Shown here piece by piece: positions 47,202-57,357 of a stretch of DNA of 64,000 bases. Position 1 is the first letter of the stretch. Each line of letters begins with the position of its first letter. The translations under genes were made by a program, and so were the position numbers. This stretch comes from RI-153 sp041391225 (GTDB taxonomy: Bacteria > Chloroflexota > Anaerolineae > Caldilineales > Caldilineaceae): positions 1 to 64,000 of the forward strand of contig JAWKOL010000015.1 in the NCBI GenBank assembly GCA_041391225.1, given 5' to 3'. A model generated the notes under the pieces. It saw nothing but the letters and a program-made list of their open reading frames with translations. It was not told the origin of the DNA and made no database searches.

Positions 47202-48370
47202 GCTTGCTCCAGCAGCCTGCGGAAGAGTGCGGCGTATTGGGCGGCGACTGATTGGATGGCGAAACGTTCCTGCGCGCTGCGCAGCGCGGCGGCGGCCATG
47301 CGCTGGGTTTCCTGCGGCGAGGAGAGCGCGTCGAGCACGGTATCGGCCAGCGCCTGTGCGTTGTTGACCGGGATCAGCCGCCCCCCGACGCCGTCTTCGA
47401 TGACTTCGTTGTTGCCGGGGATGTCTGTGGCGATCACGGGGACGCCCGACGCCACGCTTTCCAGCAGCACGGTGGGCAGCCCCTCCACCAGCGACGCCGA
47501 CACGTAGAGATCGAAGGCGGGCAGGATGCCTTCTACGTGCGCCTGCGCGCCGGTGAAGTGGACCCGATCCGCGATTCCCAGCGCCGTGGACACGCCTTCC
47601 AGCCGCGCCCGCTCCGGCCCCTCGCCCACGAGCACGAGGTGGGCGTCGGGTACACGCTGCCGCACCTGAGCGAAGCCGTGCAGCAGCGTGTCGATCCCCT
47701 TTTTGTTGACCAACATACCAATCGATCCCAACACCGTGGTCTGTTCGGGCAGACCAAGTCGCTTGCGGCTGTCGGCGCGGCCCGTGCGCTGCGGATCAAA
47801 GCGGGCGAAGTCGATGGCGTTGTAGATGACGTCGGCGCGCCGCCCCAGCACCCGCGCCGCCGGGCGGGCGTCCAGCGCGGCCCCTGCCCGCTGCGACACC
47901 GCGATCTCGGCGTCGAAGAAGCCGGGGTAGAGCCAGCCGCCGAAGATGCGCCCGAGCGCAGGGCGTTTGGGCCATTCCACCGTGCTGTGCCGGGTACGCA
48001 CGAGGCAACGCGCGCCTCAACGTCGCTTGAGCAGGATGGCGGCGATGTCGGTGAATTCGCCGTGGCTGTGGATGATGTCAGGGCGTAGATCGTCCATTGC
48101 CCACAGGCCACGCAACCCGCGCACGCTGCTGCGTGGGAGACTTACTTCGTCCCACATCGCCGCGAAAGCGTGGGGGATGTCTTCTTCATGTAGAACGCGC
48201 TGCCAGCGTGCTTCGGGCGGAGTGTTGTAACGCCAGATGTTGGCCAGAAAGGGCATCACCTCGGCGCGGTCGAAGGCGCGGGTCAGTTCGAGCACGAAGC
48301 GAGCGCCGCCGCCCAATGGCGCGCCGATGGCCACACCCGCCGTCAATTCCACCACCCGAATCGGCGTCAT
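47198..48370 (-). CDS. Family 4 glycosyltransferase, one frameshift
   Basis: Starts at ATG 48370 (MTPIRVVELTAGVAIGAPLGGG) and reads to about 48018 (DIIHSHGEFTDIAAILLKRR). The frame then shifts and continues ARCLVRTRHSTVEWPKRPALG through VIYNAIDFARFD, GSIGMLVNKKGIDTLLHGF and SASLVEGLPTVLLESVASG to TGA 47198. About 390 aa. Similar layout to the 44733-45905 enzyme, suggesting duplication. One indel near 48010-48018. Confidence 0.87.
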
Positions 48371-48378
48371 GTGGGCGA

Positions 48379-49614
48379 TCACACCTGGCATTGTGCGTCG
48401 GCCAACGCCGCGCCATAAAGATCGGTCAACGTAGCGGCCACGCGATCCCAGCCGAAGGTCGCGCGGACGTGGTCCTGGGCGGCGCGGCCCAGTTGACGGC
48501 GCAACGTGGCATCGTTGGCCAGCCGGATCACCGCCTGGGCGATGGCGTCGGCGTCTTTTTCGTCTACCAGCACACCGTGGACGCCATCTTCGATGGCCGA
48601 TTCGATGCCGGGCAGGTGGGTGGCGACGATGGCGCAGCCCGCGGCCATCGCTTCGAGCACGGTGTTGGGCAGCCCGTCGGCGTTGCCTTCGCTGTCGTGG
48701 ATCGACGGGGCCACGAAGATGTCGGCGGCGTGGAGCAGGCGGGCGACGTGCGCCCATTCCAGCGCGCCCAAAAAGCGGACCATCTCGCCCACGCCGCTGC
48801 GCTTCGCCTGCGCTGCCAGCGATCCGGCGTCGTCGCCGCTGCCGCCGATCAGGCAGATCGCGCCGGGGATGGCGTCTTTGATCGCCGAAAGCGCCTCGAT
48901 CAGATAGGGTACACCCTTCTTTTCCACCAGCCGCCCCACGAACGCGATCACCGTTTGGTCTGGTGCAATATCAAGGGATCGGCGGGCCTGGCTGCGCTGT
49001 TCGTCGTCCGCGGCGAAGCGGGCGGTGTCTACGCCGTAGGGCATGAGGTGCAGGCGATCCGGCGCTGCGTTGAGATCCAGCGCACCGTCGTAGAGGCTGG
49101 GGCTGCACGCGGTCACCGCGGCGGCCTGGCCGAAGACTGCCTCCGCGGCCCGGCGTAGGATCGGCTGCTTGCGCGCAAAAAAGACGTCGGATCCGTGCAG
49201 GCTGATGACCAGCGGACGCCGGACGCGGCGGGCCACCCACGCCGCCACCACGCCGTTGGGTACCACCCAATGGCCGTGGACAATGTCGTAGTGCTCCTGC
49301 TGGTGCAGTCTGCGCACGGTCAGCGCCTCGGCGGCGGCGAAACCCGGTGTGAGGGCGTAGGCCAGGCCGCGCAGTTGTTTGTCGCTGTGGGTGGCCTGGG
49401 CGTAGCCCATGATCGCCAGCCGATCCGGCCAGATGTAGCGGAAGGGGAAGAGGCGCACGTCTTTGGGCCAGCGTTGCAATTGGGGGTGATGGGGCAGCAC
49501 CACGTCCACATGGTGTCCTTGAGCGGCCAACGACTCGGCCATGGCATGGATGAAGCGCGCCGAGCCGTCCGCGGCGTTGAGGGGGTAGCTCGACGTGACG
49601 AAGCAGATCTTCAT
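48379..49614 (-). CDS. Family 4 glycosyltransferase
   Basis: 411 aa, intact. MKICFVTSSYPLNAADGSARF start, IVHGHWVVPNGVVAAW, SLHGSDVFF, VIAFVGRLVEKKGVPYLIEA and FVAPSIHDSEGNADGLPNTVLEAMAAG. This pattern is close to colanic-acid/exopolysaccharide GT4 enzymes such as WcaL-like proteins. It begins one base overlapping the upstream phosphodiesterase stop and ends 8 bases before the next GT4 start. Confidence 0.92.
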   Translation of the reverse strand: MKICFVTSSYPLNAADGSARFIHAMAESLAAQGHHVDVVLPHHPQLQRWPKDVRLFPFRYIWPDRLAIMGYAQATHSDKQLRGLAYALTPGFAAAEALTVRRLHQQEHYDIVHGHWVVPNGVVAAWVARRVRRPLVISLHGSDVFFARKQPILRRAAEAVFGQAAAVTACSPSLYDGALDLNAAPDRLHLMPYGVDTARFAADDEQRSQARRSLDIAPDQTVIAFVGRLVEKKGVPYLIEALSAIKDAIPGAICLIGGSGDDAGSLAAQAKRSGVGEMVRFLGALEWAHVARLLHAADIFVAPSIHDSEGNADGLPNTVLEAMAAGCAIVATHLPGIESAIEDGVHGVLVDEKDADAIAQAVIRLANDATLRRQLGRAAQDHVRATFGWDRVAATLTDLYGAALADAQCQV

Positions 49615-51026
49615 CAGCCCGCCCTGCCGTCCAACTCGCCGGGGATGTCCAGGCCAAGGAAACGCAGGATCATCGGGGCCAGATCGAGGATGTTGGCTTC
49701 GCCTTCGTGGATCACACCGGCCTGTGACAGGCAGAGCATGGCGTTGGCGTAGGTGTGCATGCCCACCATCATCTCGTCTTTGTGGACGAAGTAGGGCTTC
49801 CAGATGGCGCCTTTGGGATCGTAGCCGTCCACCGGGGCCAGGATCACGTCGGCAGCCTGATCGAGGAATGGACCGTTGTAGAGTTCCTCGCGGCGGTAGG
49901 CGCGCGTCACCACACGTTCGCCCGTCTCCGGGTCGGTGAGCGCCTCGGCCCAGGCGATCAGCTCATCGCGCACGCGTTCGTAGTCCGCGGGATCGACGCT
50001 GCCGTCTTTTTCGCGTCCTTTCAGGTTGACGAAGACGCGCCCTGGATCGAGGATATAGGCCGTGCTTTGGGGGGCCACCAGATCGATGCGCGGCGTCTCC
50101 ACAGTGGACGGATCTTGCCTGTACTTGAGAAAACCGGCCTCGGCCAGCGCCACGTTGAAGTAGACTTCTTTGCGGATGGTGCAGAAGCCGTGGTCCGCGG
50201 CGAGGACGAGCAGATCCTGGGGATCGAGGCGACGGCGCACTTCGCCGACGGCCTGGTCGATGCGCCGGTAGATGTCGTAAAAGGCCGGTTTCCACACTGG
50301 ATCGTCGGCTTCCATCTGCGCCAGGAAGAAGTGATGCAGCCGGTCTGTCTCCATGATCACAAACTGGAAGTAGTCCCAGTTTTCGTTGTCGAGCAGGTGA
50401 AGCAGGGCGCGCAGGCGCTTCTCCAGCGCGTCTTGGATGTCGGCCATGCCCTCGGCGCGGCTTTTGCGTGCCAGTTGGGCGTCGGTGTCGATGCGGTAGC
50501 CCATCTCCTGCAATTGCGGCAACAACGAGGACGGGTAAACCGAGCGTTCGTCGAGTTTGGGGGCCAGGAAACCGGCGATCTGCGCACCGTTGATCGGGCG
50601 CACGGGGTAGCTCACCGGCACGTTGACCACCACACTGCGCTTGCCTGCGTCGTTGAGCCTTTCCCAGAGCGTGGGGGCCTTGCGCTGGGTGTTGAGCGGC
50701 ACGAAAAGCTGGTGCGTGGCCGGTACACGGTCGATGAAGCCGAAAATGTTGTGTTTGGCCGGGTTGACGCCGCTGGAAAGCGTGGTCCACGCTACGCTGC
50801 TCACCCACGGGTGGACCGACGTCATCGGGCGCAGCGTCCCCTGGCGGGCGATCTCGGCGATATTGGGGACGACGCCCTCGTCGATCAGGCGGGCGATCAG
50901 CGAGTGGGGCGCGCCGTCCAGCCCGATCAGGCAGACGCGCGGCGTCTTCGACGTCGGGGCAGGCTGCGGTTCGGACTGGGCAGTCGAAGTGGATTTCCCC
51001 CCGAGCAGGCGTTTGAGCAATGACAT
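49614..51026 (-). CDS. Alkaline-phosphatase-superfamily phosphodiesterase/pyrophosphatase
   Basis: 470 aa from ATG 51026. Metal-site motifs: VCLIGLDGAPHSLIARL (Asp), WVSSVAWTTLSSGVNPAKHNIFG (Thr nucleophile region), DRLHHFFL, VLAADHGFCTI and VGMHTYANAM. This is the type I phosphodiesterase/nucleotide pyrophosphatase group. No signal peptide; the start is a basic, Ser/Thr-rich tail, so it may be cytoplasmic. Role in the cluster unclear: perhaps removal or transfer of phospho groups on lipid-linked glycans. Confidence 0.88.
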   Translation of the reverse strand: MSLLKRLLGGKSTSTAQSEPQPAPTSKTPRVCLIGLDGAPHSLIARLIDEGVVPNIAEIARQGTLRPMTSVHPWVSSVAWTTLSSGVNPAKHNIFGFIDRVPATHQLFVPLNTQRKAPTLWERLNDAGKRSVVVNVPVSYPVRPINGAQIAGFLAPKLDERSVYPSSLLPQLQEMGYRIDTDAQLARKSRAEGMADIQDALEKRLRALLHLLDNENWDYFQFVIMETDRLHHFFLAQMEADDPVWKPAFYDIYRRIDQAVGEVRRRLDPQDLLVLAADHGFCTIRKEVYFNVALAEAGFLKYRQDPSTVETPRIDLVAPQSTAYILDPGRVFVNLKGREKDGSVDPADYERVRDELIAWAEALTDPETGERVVTRAYRREELYNGPFLDQAADVILAPVDGYDPKGAIWKPYFVHKDEMMVGMHTYANAMLCLSQAGVIHEGEANILDLAPMILRFLGLDIPGELDGRAG

Positions 51027-52537
51027 TATAAATAGCCCAGCGCTTCCAGGTGATCGAGGACAGACGCTTCTTCGCCCGCGGCATAGCCCGATCCGCAGCC
51101 GCCCCGCGTCCTGCATGAATTCAGGTGCGTCCACGCCGAGCAGGGTGAGGATCATGGAAGCGATGCTCTCCAGTTGCAGCCCGCTGAGGACGGTCCCGTT
51201 GCCCGGCTGCACCGGATCGTAGAGGACGAAGATGCCGTCCCAGTCGTGGTTGGCGCCGTCGGGGCCGGTGTCGTTCTCGAAGGTGAAGAGTTCGCCTGCC
51301 CCCACTGTGCCGACGCTGCGCCAGGCCAGGTTGCCGGGGTAGAGGATCAGGTCTGGCGCAAAGTTGTTGACGGTACGGTAGACGTCTTCGGGCTTCACCA
51401 CCACATTGCCCAGCGGCGCGCCGTCGGGGCCGGTCATGGCGGTGAGGCGGGCGATAACGTCGTCGCGCAGCGCCGCGTACTCATCCGCGGGGACGACGCC
51501 CTGCGGCTCGCGGCCCGCCACGTTGAAGAAAAGACGGGCGTAGTAGCCGCCGCTGCTCCAGATCTTGGTCTGTGACCAGTCCACGGCGGCCTTCTCCAGC
51601 GACACCGGCTGCGCCGGTTCTTCGGCCAGCGTCAGCAGTCCTTCGCGGCGCAGCCTCTCGTTGATCACCAGGCCACCGTCCATGCGCCGCGCCCGTGATC
51701 GCTGACCACCATCAGCATTGTCTCCTCGTTCACCTGCTCCAGCAGACGGGCGATCTGGCCGTCGAGGTAGACGTAGTAATCGTGGATGAAGCGCTCAAAT
51801 TGGTTGTGCGGCCCCGGGTAGTGGACGTGTTCGGGGTCATGAACTGCCAGAAGGCGTGGTGGATGCGGTCGGTGCCCATCTCCACCAGCATGAAGAAATC
51901 CCACGGTTTGTGCTGGATCAGGTGGTTGACCACGTGCCAGCGCTTCTCGGTCATGCGGTAGATATCGGCCAGGAGCTGGGCTTTGTCCTCGGTGCGGAAG
52001 TTGTGGGTGTCGGTCTCGTAGATGAGGGGCGGGCTGGGCCTGTCCTCGCCTGTTGGCGTGCGCCCAGCGCCTGCTGCTGCACCGGCTTGTACCCCCGCCG
52101 CGCCAGGAAGGTCTCGATCTCGTCCTGGAGCTCGGGCGGATCGGCGTAGTCCGCGCCGGGGGTGTGAAACTGCTCACCTGCAACACACCAGGCACCGGCT
52201 TGAGCGGCCATGTCTGCGGCACGCCCGATGATCGAGCGCTTGTCCGCCGCGGCTGGGTGATCCCACACCCGCGGCGGTGACGGCGTGGCTGGTAGCGATG
52301 CTGAGATCGTGGTAACCGTGGCCAGCGGTTGCGGAAGCCGTAGATGCCCAATTCGCCGGGATCGCGTCCGCTCAACATGCTGGCCCAGGCCGGCACCGTA
52401 ATCGGCGGGTGGCTGGAGCGCAGTCGTCCCCACGCGCCGTTCTCCATCAACGCCGCGAAGGTGGGCAGATCATCCAGCCACGCCTCCACCAGCGACGGTT
52501 CCAGGCAGTCGAGGCCAATCACCAAGAGTTTCGACAT
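51026..52537 (-). CDS. Second alkaline-phosphatase-superfamily phosphodiesterase, multiple frameshifts
   Basis: From ATG 52537 (MSKLLVIGLDCLEPSLVEAWL; PPITVPAWASMLSGRDPGELG, Thr nucleophile region) through broken frames (KPWDFFMLVEMGTDRIHHAFW, MLMVVSDHGRGA) to VVNERLRREGLL... and LEALGYL with TAA at 51026-51028, about 500 aa. At least four indels. It is paralogous to the next gene, and its stop overlaps that gene's ATG by one base. A single 689-residue frame across both genes is an artefact of the indels. Confidence 0.82.
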
Positions 52538-52744
52538 AGATTTCGTGTCCGATTCCTTCAAAACATTGCGACTGTTCAGCATACCGCCAGGGCCCTCGAC
52601 CGGCGCTAGTCTTGAGCGAAGGCTGAACAATTACTAAACGTTCAAATAGGCCGCGCTTTGGCCCAACAATATCCTGTCGATGATACCGAAAAAGGGGGGC
52701 GCAATCAAATTGCTCGCTGTTTGTAGATTTTCAAGATGAGGTAG

Positions 52745-52889
52745 AATGGGGACTGGGGACTGGGGATTGGGGACTAGAGTTCGAGGCATCCGTATGAATC
52801 TGGATGCCATCGTGTCCGACAACGCAATCTTGTGTCCATTCGTTTACTCACTGCGGAACCCAGTCCCCGATCCCCAGTCCCTAATCACC
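52745..52889. repeat. Inverted word repeat (GGGGACTGGGGATT type)
   Basis: Left arm 52745-52777 and right arm about 52859-52889 are imperfect reverse complements, loop about 80 bases. It lies in the divergent gap before the epimerase gene. Confidence 0.75.
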
Positions 52890-52919
52890 ATTCACCAATC
52901 ACCAATTCTGGAGAACCCC

Positions 52920-53589
52920 ATGCACCTACTCATTACATCCGCCGCTGATCCGTTGGCGCGGACGTTGGCGGATCAGCTTGCCGCCGAGCATACGATCCGG
53001 CTTACCGACCGTGTGCCGGTGCATAGTCCGCACGGTTTGCACTCAGCCCGCTAGGACACGACGCTTCGACCAATCTGCTCGTCCGCGGCATGGACGCTAT
53101 CGTCCACGTGGCGGCGCGCCCGCGAACCTGGACGCGCCGGGCCAGATCGACTGGCTGGCGCGTGGAACCTACAACCTGCTCATGGCCGCCGCCGCCGAGG
53201 ACGTGCGCCGCGTCGTCTACCTGAGCAGCCTCGACCTGATGACAGCCTACGACGCCGATTTCGCGGTAGATGAGCGCTGGCGTCCGCTGCCGCAGCCGCA
53301 ACCGCCCACGTTGACCACCTACTGGGCGAGTCGGTGTGCCGAGTTCACACGCGAGCACAAGCTGTCTGTCGCTGTCCTCCGCCTGGCCGAAGTGACCGAA
53401 TCTGACGAGCGCATTCCGTCCGCAGCCTGGGTGGATCTTCGCGACGTGGCGCAGGCCGTCAACCTGGCCCTGACCGCGGACATCGACCAGTGGGCGGTCT
53501 ATCACATCGCGTCCGCGGCGGCGGGTCCGCGATTTAGCATCGGCAAAGCGCAGTCCGAACTCGGCTACGCGCCACAATTCAACGGATAA
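52920..53589 (+). CDS. NAD-dependent epimerase-like protein, frameshifted and short
   Basis: ATG 52920 gives MHLLITSAADPLARTLADQL, then the frame breaks near 53035-53055. From there MDAIVHVAARPRNLDAPGQI, VVYLSSLDLMTAYDADF and WVDLRDVAQAVNLALTA run to TAA 53589. About 222 aa, shorter than most extended SDRs. The nucleotide-binding glycine motif is replaced by TSAADPLAR, so cofactor binding may be altered. The neighbour at 53835 is a related enzyme. Confidence 0.7.
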
Positions 53590-53605
53590 GCCGGAGCAGA
53601 GATTT

Positions 53606-53800
53606 GATCCACGATGACACACGAAGAACTACGAAGGAGAGGAGAGGGGGACACGGATTTCAGGATTAGCAGGATTCAGACAGAGAATAAGATGGCAGAG
53701 AATCTGTCTGGAACTGCCCAGAGAAATCCTGGAATCCGTGCAATCCGTGTCCTTCTCTCTTCTCTGTTTCTTCGTGTTCTTTTGTGTGCCTTCGTGGATC
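53606..53800. repeat. Long imperfect inverted repeat (GATCCACG ... CGTGGATC)
   Basis: The 195-base element begins GATCCACGATGACACACGAAG and ends CTTCGTGGATC; the arms carry GGACACGGATTTCAGGATT (53649-53667) and AATCCTGGAATCCG..GTGTCC (about 53725-53752). Related to 41729 and 44561. It fills the gap between the two epimerase genes. Confidence 0.75.
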
Positions 53801-53834
53801 AATTCTGCTCTAGATACACAACGAGGAGACAACG

Positions 53835-54560
53835 ATGAATGTATTGATCTTGGGTGGTGGGGGCATGTTGGGGCCGTATGTGGCGCGGGCGCTGGCGCCC
53901 CATCACAATCTACGCATCACCGACATCAAACGCCCCGCGGACGATCTTCCTGGCGAGTTCGTGGAGGTGGATGCCGGGTCGCTGGAACAGGTCGTCGACG
54001 CCGCCGCGGGCATGGACGCCATCGTCAATCTGTCGGTGTTGCGCCATGACCGTCAACTGGCCTTCGACGTGAACACGTTGGGCTGCTACAACATGATGCA
54101 GGCCGCGGTGACCCACGGCATCCGCCGCGTGATCAACACCGGTCCGCATTTCACCTTTGCCGGGCGCACCTATGAGCGTTTCGACTACGAACTCGGCCCC
54201 GACATCCCGCCCCAGCCGGGGACAAATCTCTACGCCATCACCAAATCTCTGGGCCAGGAGATCTGCAAGATCTACAGCGAGCACTACGACATCTACGTGC
54301 AGATGTATCTTTTCTACAATTTCCGCGATCCCGCGGACCTGCGCAAAGGTGACCGCTACGCGCCCTTCCTGATCTCGTGGGAGAACGCCGCCGAGGTCTT
54401 CAACCTGGGCCTGAACGTGGATCTGGAGACGCTGCCCTCCCGTTGCGAGGTCTTCAACGTCTTCACCGACATGCCGCACGCCCGTTTCCGCAACGACAAG
54501 GTGAAACGCGTCCTCGGCTTCGAGCCGCTCGACGACGTCAGCGACATGTGGAAGGTTTGA
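53835..54560 (+). CDS. NAD-dependent epimerase/dehydratase
   Basis: 241 aa. Extended SDR: LILGGGGMLGPYVARAL at residues 4-20 (glycine motif), NLSVLRHDRQL, VNTLGCYNMMQAAV, and a YAITKSLGQE segment that supplies the catalytic Tyr and Lys. C-terminal substrate domain is short. Starts at ATG 53835 with GAGGAG upstream. The specific sugar-nucleotide substrate is unknown. Confidence 0.87.
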   Translation: MNVLILGGGGMLGPYVARALAPHHNLRITDIKRPADDLPGEFVEVDAGSLEQVVDAAAGMDAIVNLSVLRHDRQLAFDVNTLGCYNMMQAAVTHGIRRVINTGPHFTFAGRTYERFDYELGPDIPPQPGTNLYAITKSLGQEICKIYSEHYDIYVQMYLFYNFRDPADLRKGDRYAPFLISWENAAEVFNLGLNVDLETLPSRCEVFNVFTDMPHARFRNDKVKRVLGFEPLDDVSDMWKV

Positions 54561-54675
54561 CGTCACCCCGCAAAAATTCGTCAAATTCGTTGTCGATCCA
54601 GCCCATTCCTATTCGTCGTATTGGCAGAAGACGAAATAGGTCGTCTTCTACACCATCGACCACAGGAGATCAACC

Positions 54676-55038
54676 ATGCGCTACCTTTGTCTGATCTATG
54701 GAAACGAAGCCGTCGACGCCCAATTGACGCCCGAACAACGCGAAGAGCAGATGTCTGAGTACTTTGCCTTTTCACAAGCAGTCGGAGAAGCGGGTGCGCT
54801 GTTGGGTGGTGAAGAACTCCAGCCCACGAGCATGTCCACCACCGTGCGTGTGCGAAATGGCAGCATCCAGATGACGGACGGCCCTTTTGCGGAGACGAAA
54901 GAACAGCTAGGTGGCTTCTACCTGATTCAGTGTGAAAACCTGGATGAGGCGCTTCAGTGGGCGGCCAAGATCCCCGGTGCTCGCGACGGCTGTGTCGAGG
55001 TACGCCCTGTCGTCGAGTGGGACTCTGGGCAGGAATAG
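54676..55038 (+). CDS. YCII/DGPF-domain protein, ECF42 partner
   Basis: 120 aa. MRYLCLIYGNEA at the start and MTDGPFAETKEQLGGFYLI, the defining DGPF motif, around residues 72-90. Such small dimeric alpha-beta proteins are regularly encoded beside ECF42-group sigma factors and are their usual regulon members. The sigma gene follows at 55180. No catalytic role is assigned. Confidence 0.9.
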   Translation: MRYLCLIYGNEAVDAQLTPEQREEQMSEYFAFSQAVGEAGALLGGEELQPTSMSTTVRVRNGSIQMTDGPFAETKEQLGGFYLIQCENLDEALQWAAKIPGARDGCVEVRPVVEWDSGQE

Positions 55039-55055
55039 ATAGAACGCAATAGATA

Positions 55056-55145
55056 GAACGCGGATTAAGCGGATTGAGCGGATCAAAACGGATTTTCCAG
55101 ATTTTTTATTCGCTCAGATCCGCCCAATCCGCTCAATCCGCGTTC
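55056..55145. repeat. Inverted word repeat (GCGGATTGAGCGGATC type)
   Basis: Arms 55056-55084 and 55117-55145 match at 27 of 29 positions. Lies between the DGPF gene and the sigma factor gene; similar words occur at 63062-63119. Confidence 0.85.
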
Positions 55146-55179
55146 CATCCAATGCCTCCACATCAAGGAATCGAACTGC

Positions 55180-56446
55180 ATGTCGATGACTGAAACAAGC
55201 CGAGTGATCGAAGAGACGTTCCGCGCAGAGTCGGGGCGGGTGCTGGCCACGCTCATCAGTGGATTGGACGGCGACTTCGAGCTGGCCGAGGACGGCTTGC
55301 AGGAGGCGTTGCTGATGGCGCTGCAACGCTGGCCCCAGGACGGCACGCCGCGCAACCCCGCGGCGTGGATCACCACCACGGCGCGCAACAAGATCATCGA
55401 CAAACTGCGTCGCCGCCGCAATCTGGCGCGCAAAACCGAGCAACTGGCCCAAGAAGCGCGTTTGCAGCAGCAGAGTGAAAGCGAAATCGAGATGGACGGC
55501 ATCCCCGACGAACGGCTCAAGCTGATTTTCACCTGCTGCCATCCCGCGCTTGCACCCGAAGCCCAGATCGCGTTGACGCTGCGCACGCTGGGCGGCCTTT
55601 CCACCAACGAGATCGCCGCCGCCTTCATGACGCCGATCCCGACGATGGCGCAGCGGCTGGTGCGCGCCAAGCAGAAGATCCGCAACGCCGGCGTCCCCTT
55701 CCGCGTGCCGCCGCCATCGTTGATCCACGAGCGCCTGCAAACGGTGACCACGATCCTCTACCTGATCTTCAACGCGGGCTACACCGCGGTGGAAGGCGAA
55801 GCGCTGCTGCGCACCGACCTGTGCAGCGAGGCCATCCACCTCACCGAAGTGCTGGCCACACTGCTGGCCGAGGACAACGACCTCGCCGAAGATCCCGAAG
55901 TGCTCGGCCTGCTGGCGCTGATGTTGCTCCACGACGCCCGCCGCGCCGCCCGCGTCGACGCCGCCGGGCAGATCATCCTGCTCGAAGATCAGGACAGGGC
56001 GCAGTGGAATCGTCCTCAGATCGCGCGGGGAATGGGCATCCTCGAGCGGGCGTTGGCCCTCGGCTACCCAGGACCGTACCAGATCCAGGCCGCCATCAGC
56101 GCGCTCCACGCCGAAGCCCAATCCGCCGCCGACACCGACTGGCGACAGATCGCGTTGCTCTACGCCGCGCTGTACGAAATGCAGCCGTCGCCTGTGGTCG
56201 AGCTGAACCGCGCCGTGGCGGTGGCGATGGCCTACGGTCCGCGGCGTGGACTGGCGCTACTCTCCGCGCCCGATCTGGTCGACGCTCTGGACGGCTACTA
56301 CCTCTTCCACGCCGCCCGCCGATTTCCTGCGCCGAGACGGTCAACGCGACGAGGCCGCCGAAGCCTATCGCCGCGCCCTCTCGCTGACGCAAAACAAGGT
56401 CGAGCGTCACTACCTCACCCGCCGCCTGGCCGAAGTGACCAACTGA
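55180..56446 (+). CDS. ECF42-type RNA polymerase sigma factor, one frameshift near the end
   Basis: About 422 aa joined. Region 2 near residues 10-80 (DLQEALLMALQRWPQDGTPRNP-like GLQEALLMALQRW, AAWITTTARNKIIDKLRRR) and region 4 near 110-175 (LTLRTLGGLSTNEIAAAF, TMAQRLVRAKQKIR). A long C-terminal extension (about 185-420) with TPR-like helices is typical of ECF42. Near 56318 one base is missing; the other frame gives ADFLRRDGQRDEAAEAYRRAL and ends LAEVTN at 56446. No anti-sigma factor is adjacent, as known for this group; control may lie in the extension. Confidence 0.9.
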
Positions 56447-56604
56447 CTCAACTCCTCCCTGCACCCGGTTCTACCTCTCATTATACCCCACACCTGTGCA
56501 TCGATATCTGGTCCGCAGCGCCGGATCCCTGTAGGCTGATGTTGAATCATCGCAGTGTACACCTATCCACGTGACTGCTGTACACCCAATCGAAAGGACA
56601 GACG

Positions 56605-57007
56605 ATGACACGTCAGACAACGACGAACCTACAGTCAGAAAGCATTCTCAACCGTGTCCACGAGGGCATGGACGTATACACAAGCGACGATAACCATATC
56701 GGCGAAGTGGAAAGCGTCTACTTCGGTGCGGTGAGTGAGCAGCAAGCGGCCACCGGCACCGGCCCCGTCACCGACGACGATCCCAGGATGCAGCAGCGTT
56801 CGTGGGTGGAAGAACTGGCCGACGTCTTTCGCACCGACGAAATCCCAGAGGAGATGCGCGCTTCGCTTCCAGCGTCTTGGCTTCATCCGCATCGACAGCA
56901 CCGGTCTCTTCACCAGTGACCGCTACGCCACACCGGAGCAGATCGCATCCGTCCACGATGATCGCGTCATCCTGAAGTCCGACAAAGACACGTTATTCAA
57001 GGGGTAG
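56605..57007 (+). CDS. PRC-barrel/DUF2171-like small protein, one frameshift
   Basis: About 133 aa. GMDVYTSDDNHIGEVESVYFG at residues 21-41 is the usual opening strand pair of PRC-barrel or DUF2171 proteins. Near 56860 the frame shifts and continues RFQRLGFIRIDSTGLF, DRYATPEQIASVHDDRVIL to TAG 57007. It has GAAAGGACAG as ribosome site. Function unknown; PRC-barrel proteins bind RNA or partner proteins. Confidence 0.75.
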
Positions 57008-57056
57008 ACACAGTAGGATGGACGACTGACGTCGGATGATCGACGACTGATATACG

Positions 57057-57258
57057 CGGAGATAGCACGCCCTCGTGCGGGTCTACCTGTGTTGACCCGC
57101 ACGGGTGTATTTCAAATCGGGGCAGGCCAAGTGCCGGGGACTTATCGCTGCAGCGAGACGGGTTTTTCGCTCTTGTCACCACGACCATCGTGAAGTCCCC
57201 GGCACTTTCGCCCCAAGAATCAATTACACCCGACCCGCACGAGGGCGTGCTCCCTCCG
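57057..57258. mobile_element. Compound hairpin, MITE-like
   Basis: Terminal inverted repeats of 27 bases (57057-57083 and 57232-57258, two mismatches; an inner 20 bp are perfect). A second perfect 15-bp pair lies inside (57129-57143 with 57193-57207, core GTGCCGGGGACTT), with further matches near 57101-57110 and 57225-57232. About 202 bases, no ORF, no clear target duplication. It lies between two convergent genes. Fits a small non-autonomous element or a folded RNA. Confidence 0.6.
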
Positions 57259-57357
57259 CATGATTTCGTGAGGCTACTGATTTCGTGGGACGATTTCAGA
57301 GATCGTGTAATCGACAACCGACGACTACCACGATCGATACTTCCTTCGGTACACGCA

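Noticed and set aside
49614..51683. Single 689-residue phosphodiesterase
   Set aside because: The domain repeats and a TAATG junction at 51024-51028 show two genes joined by an indel in the first.
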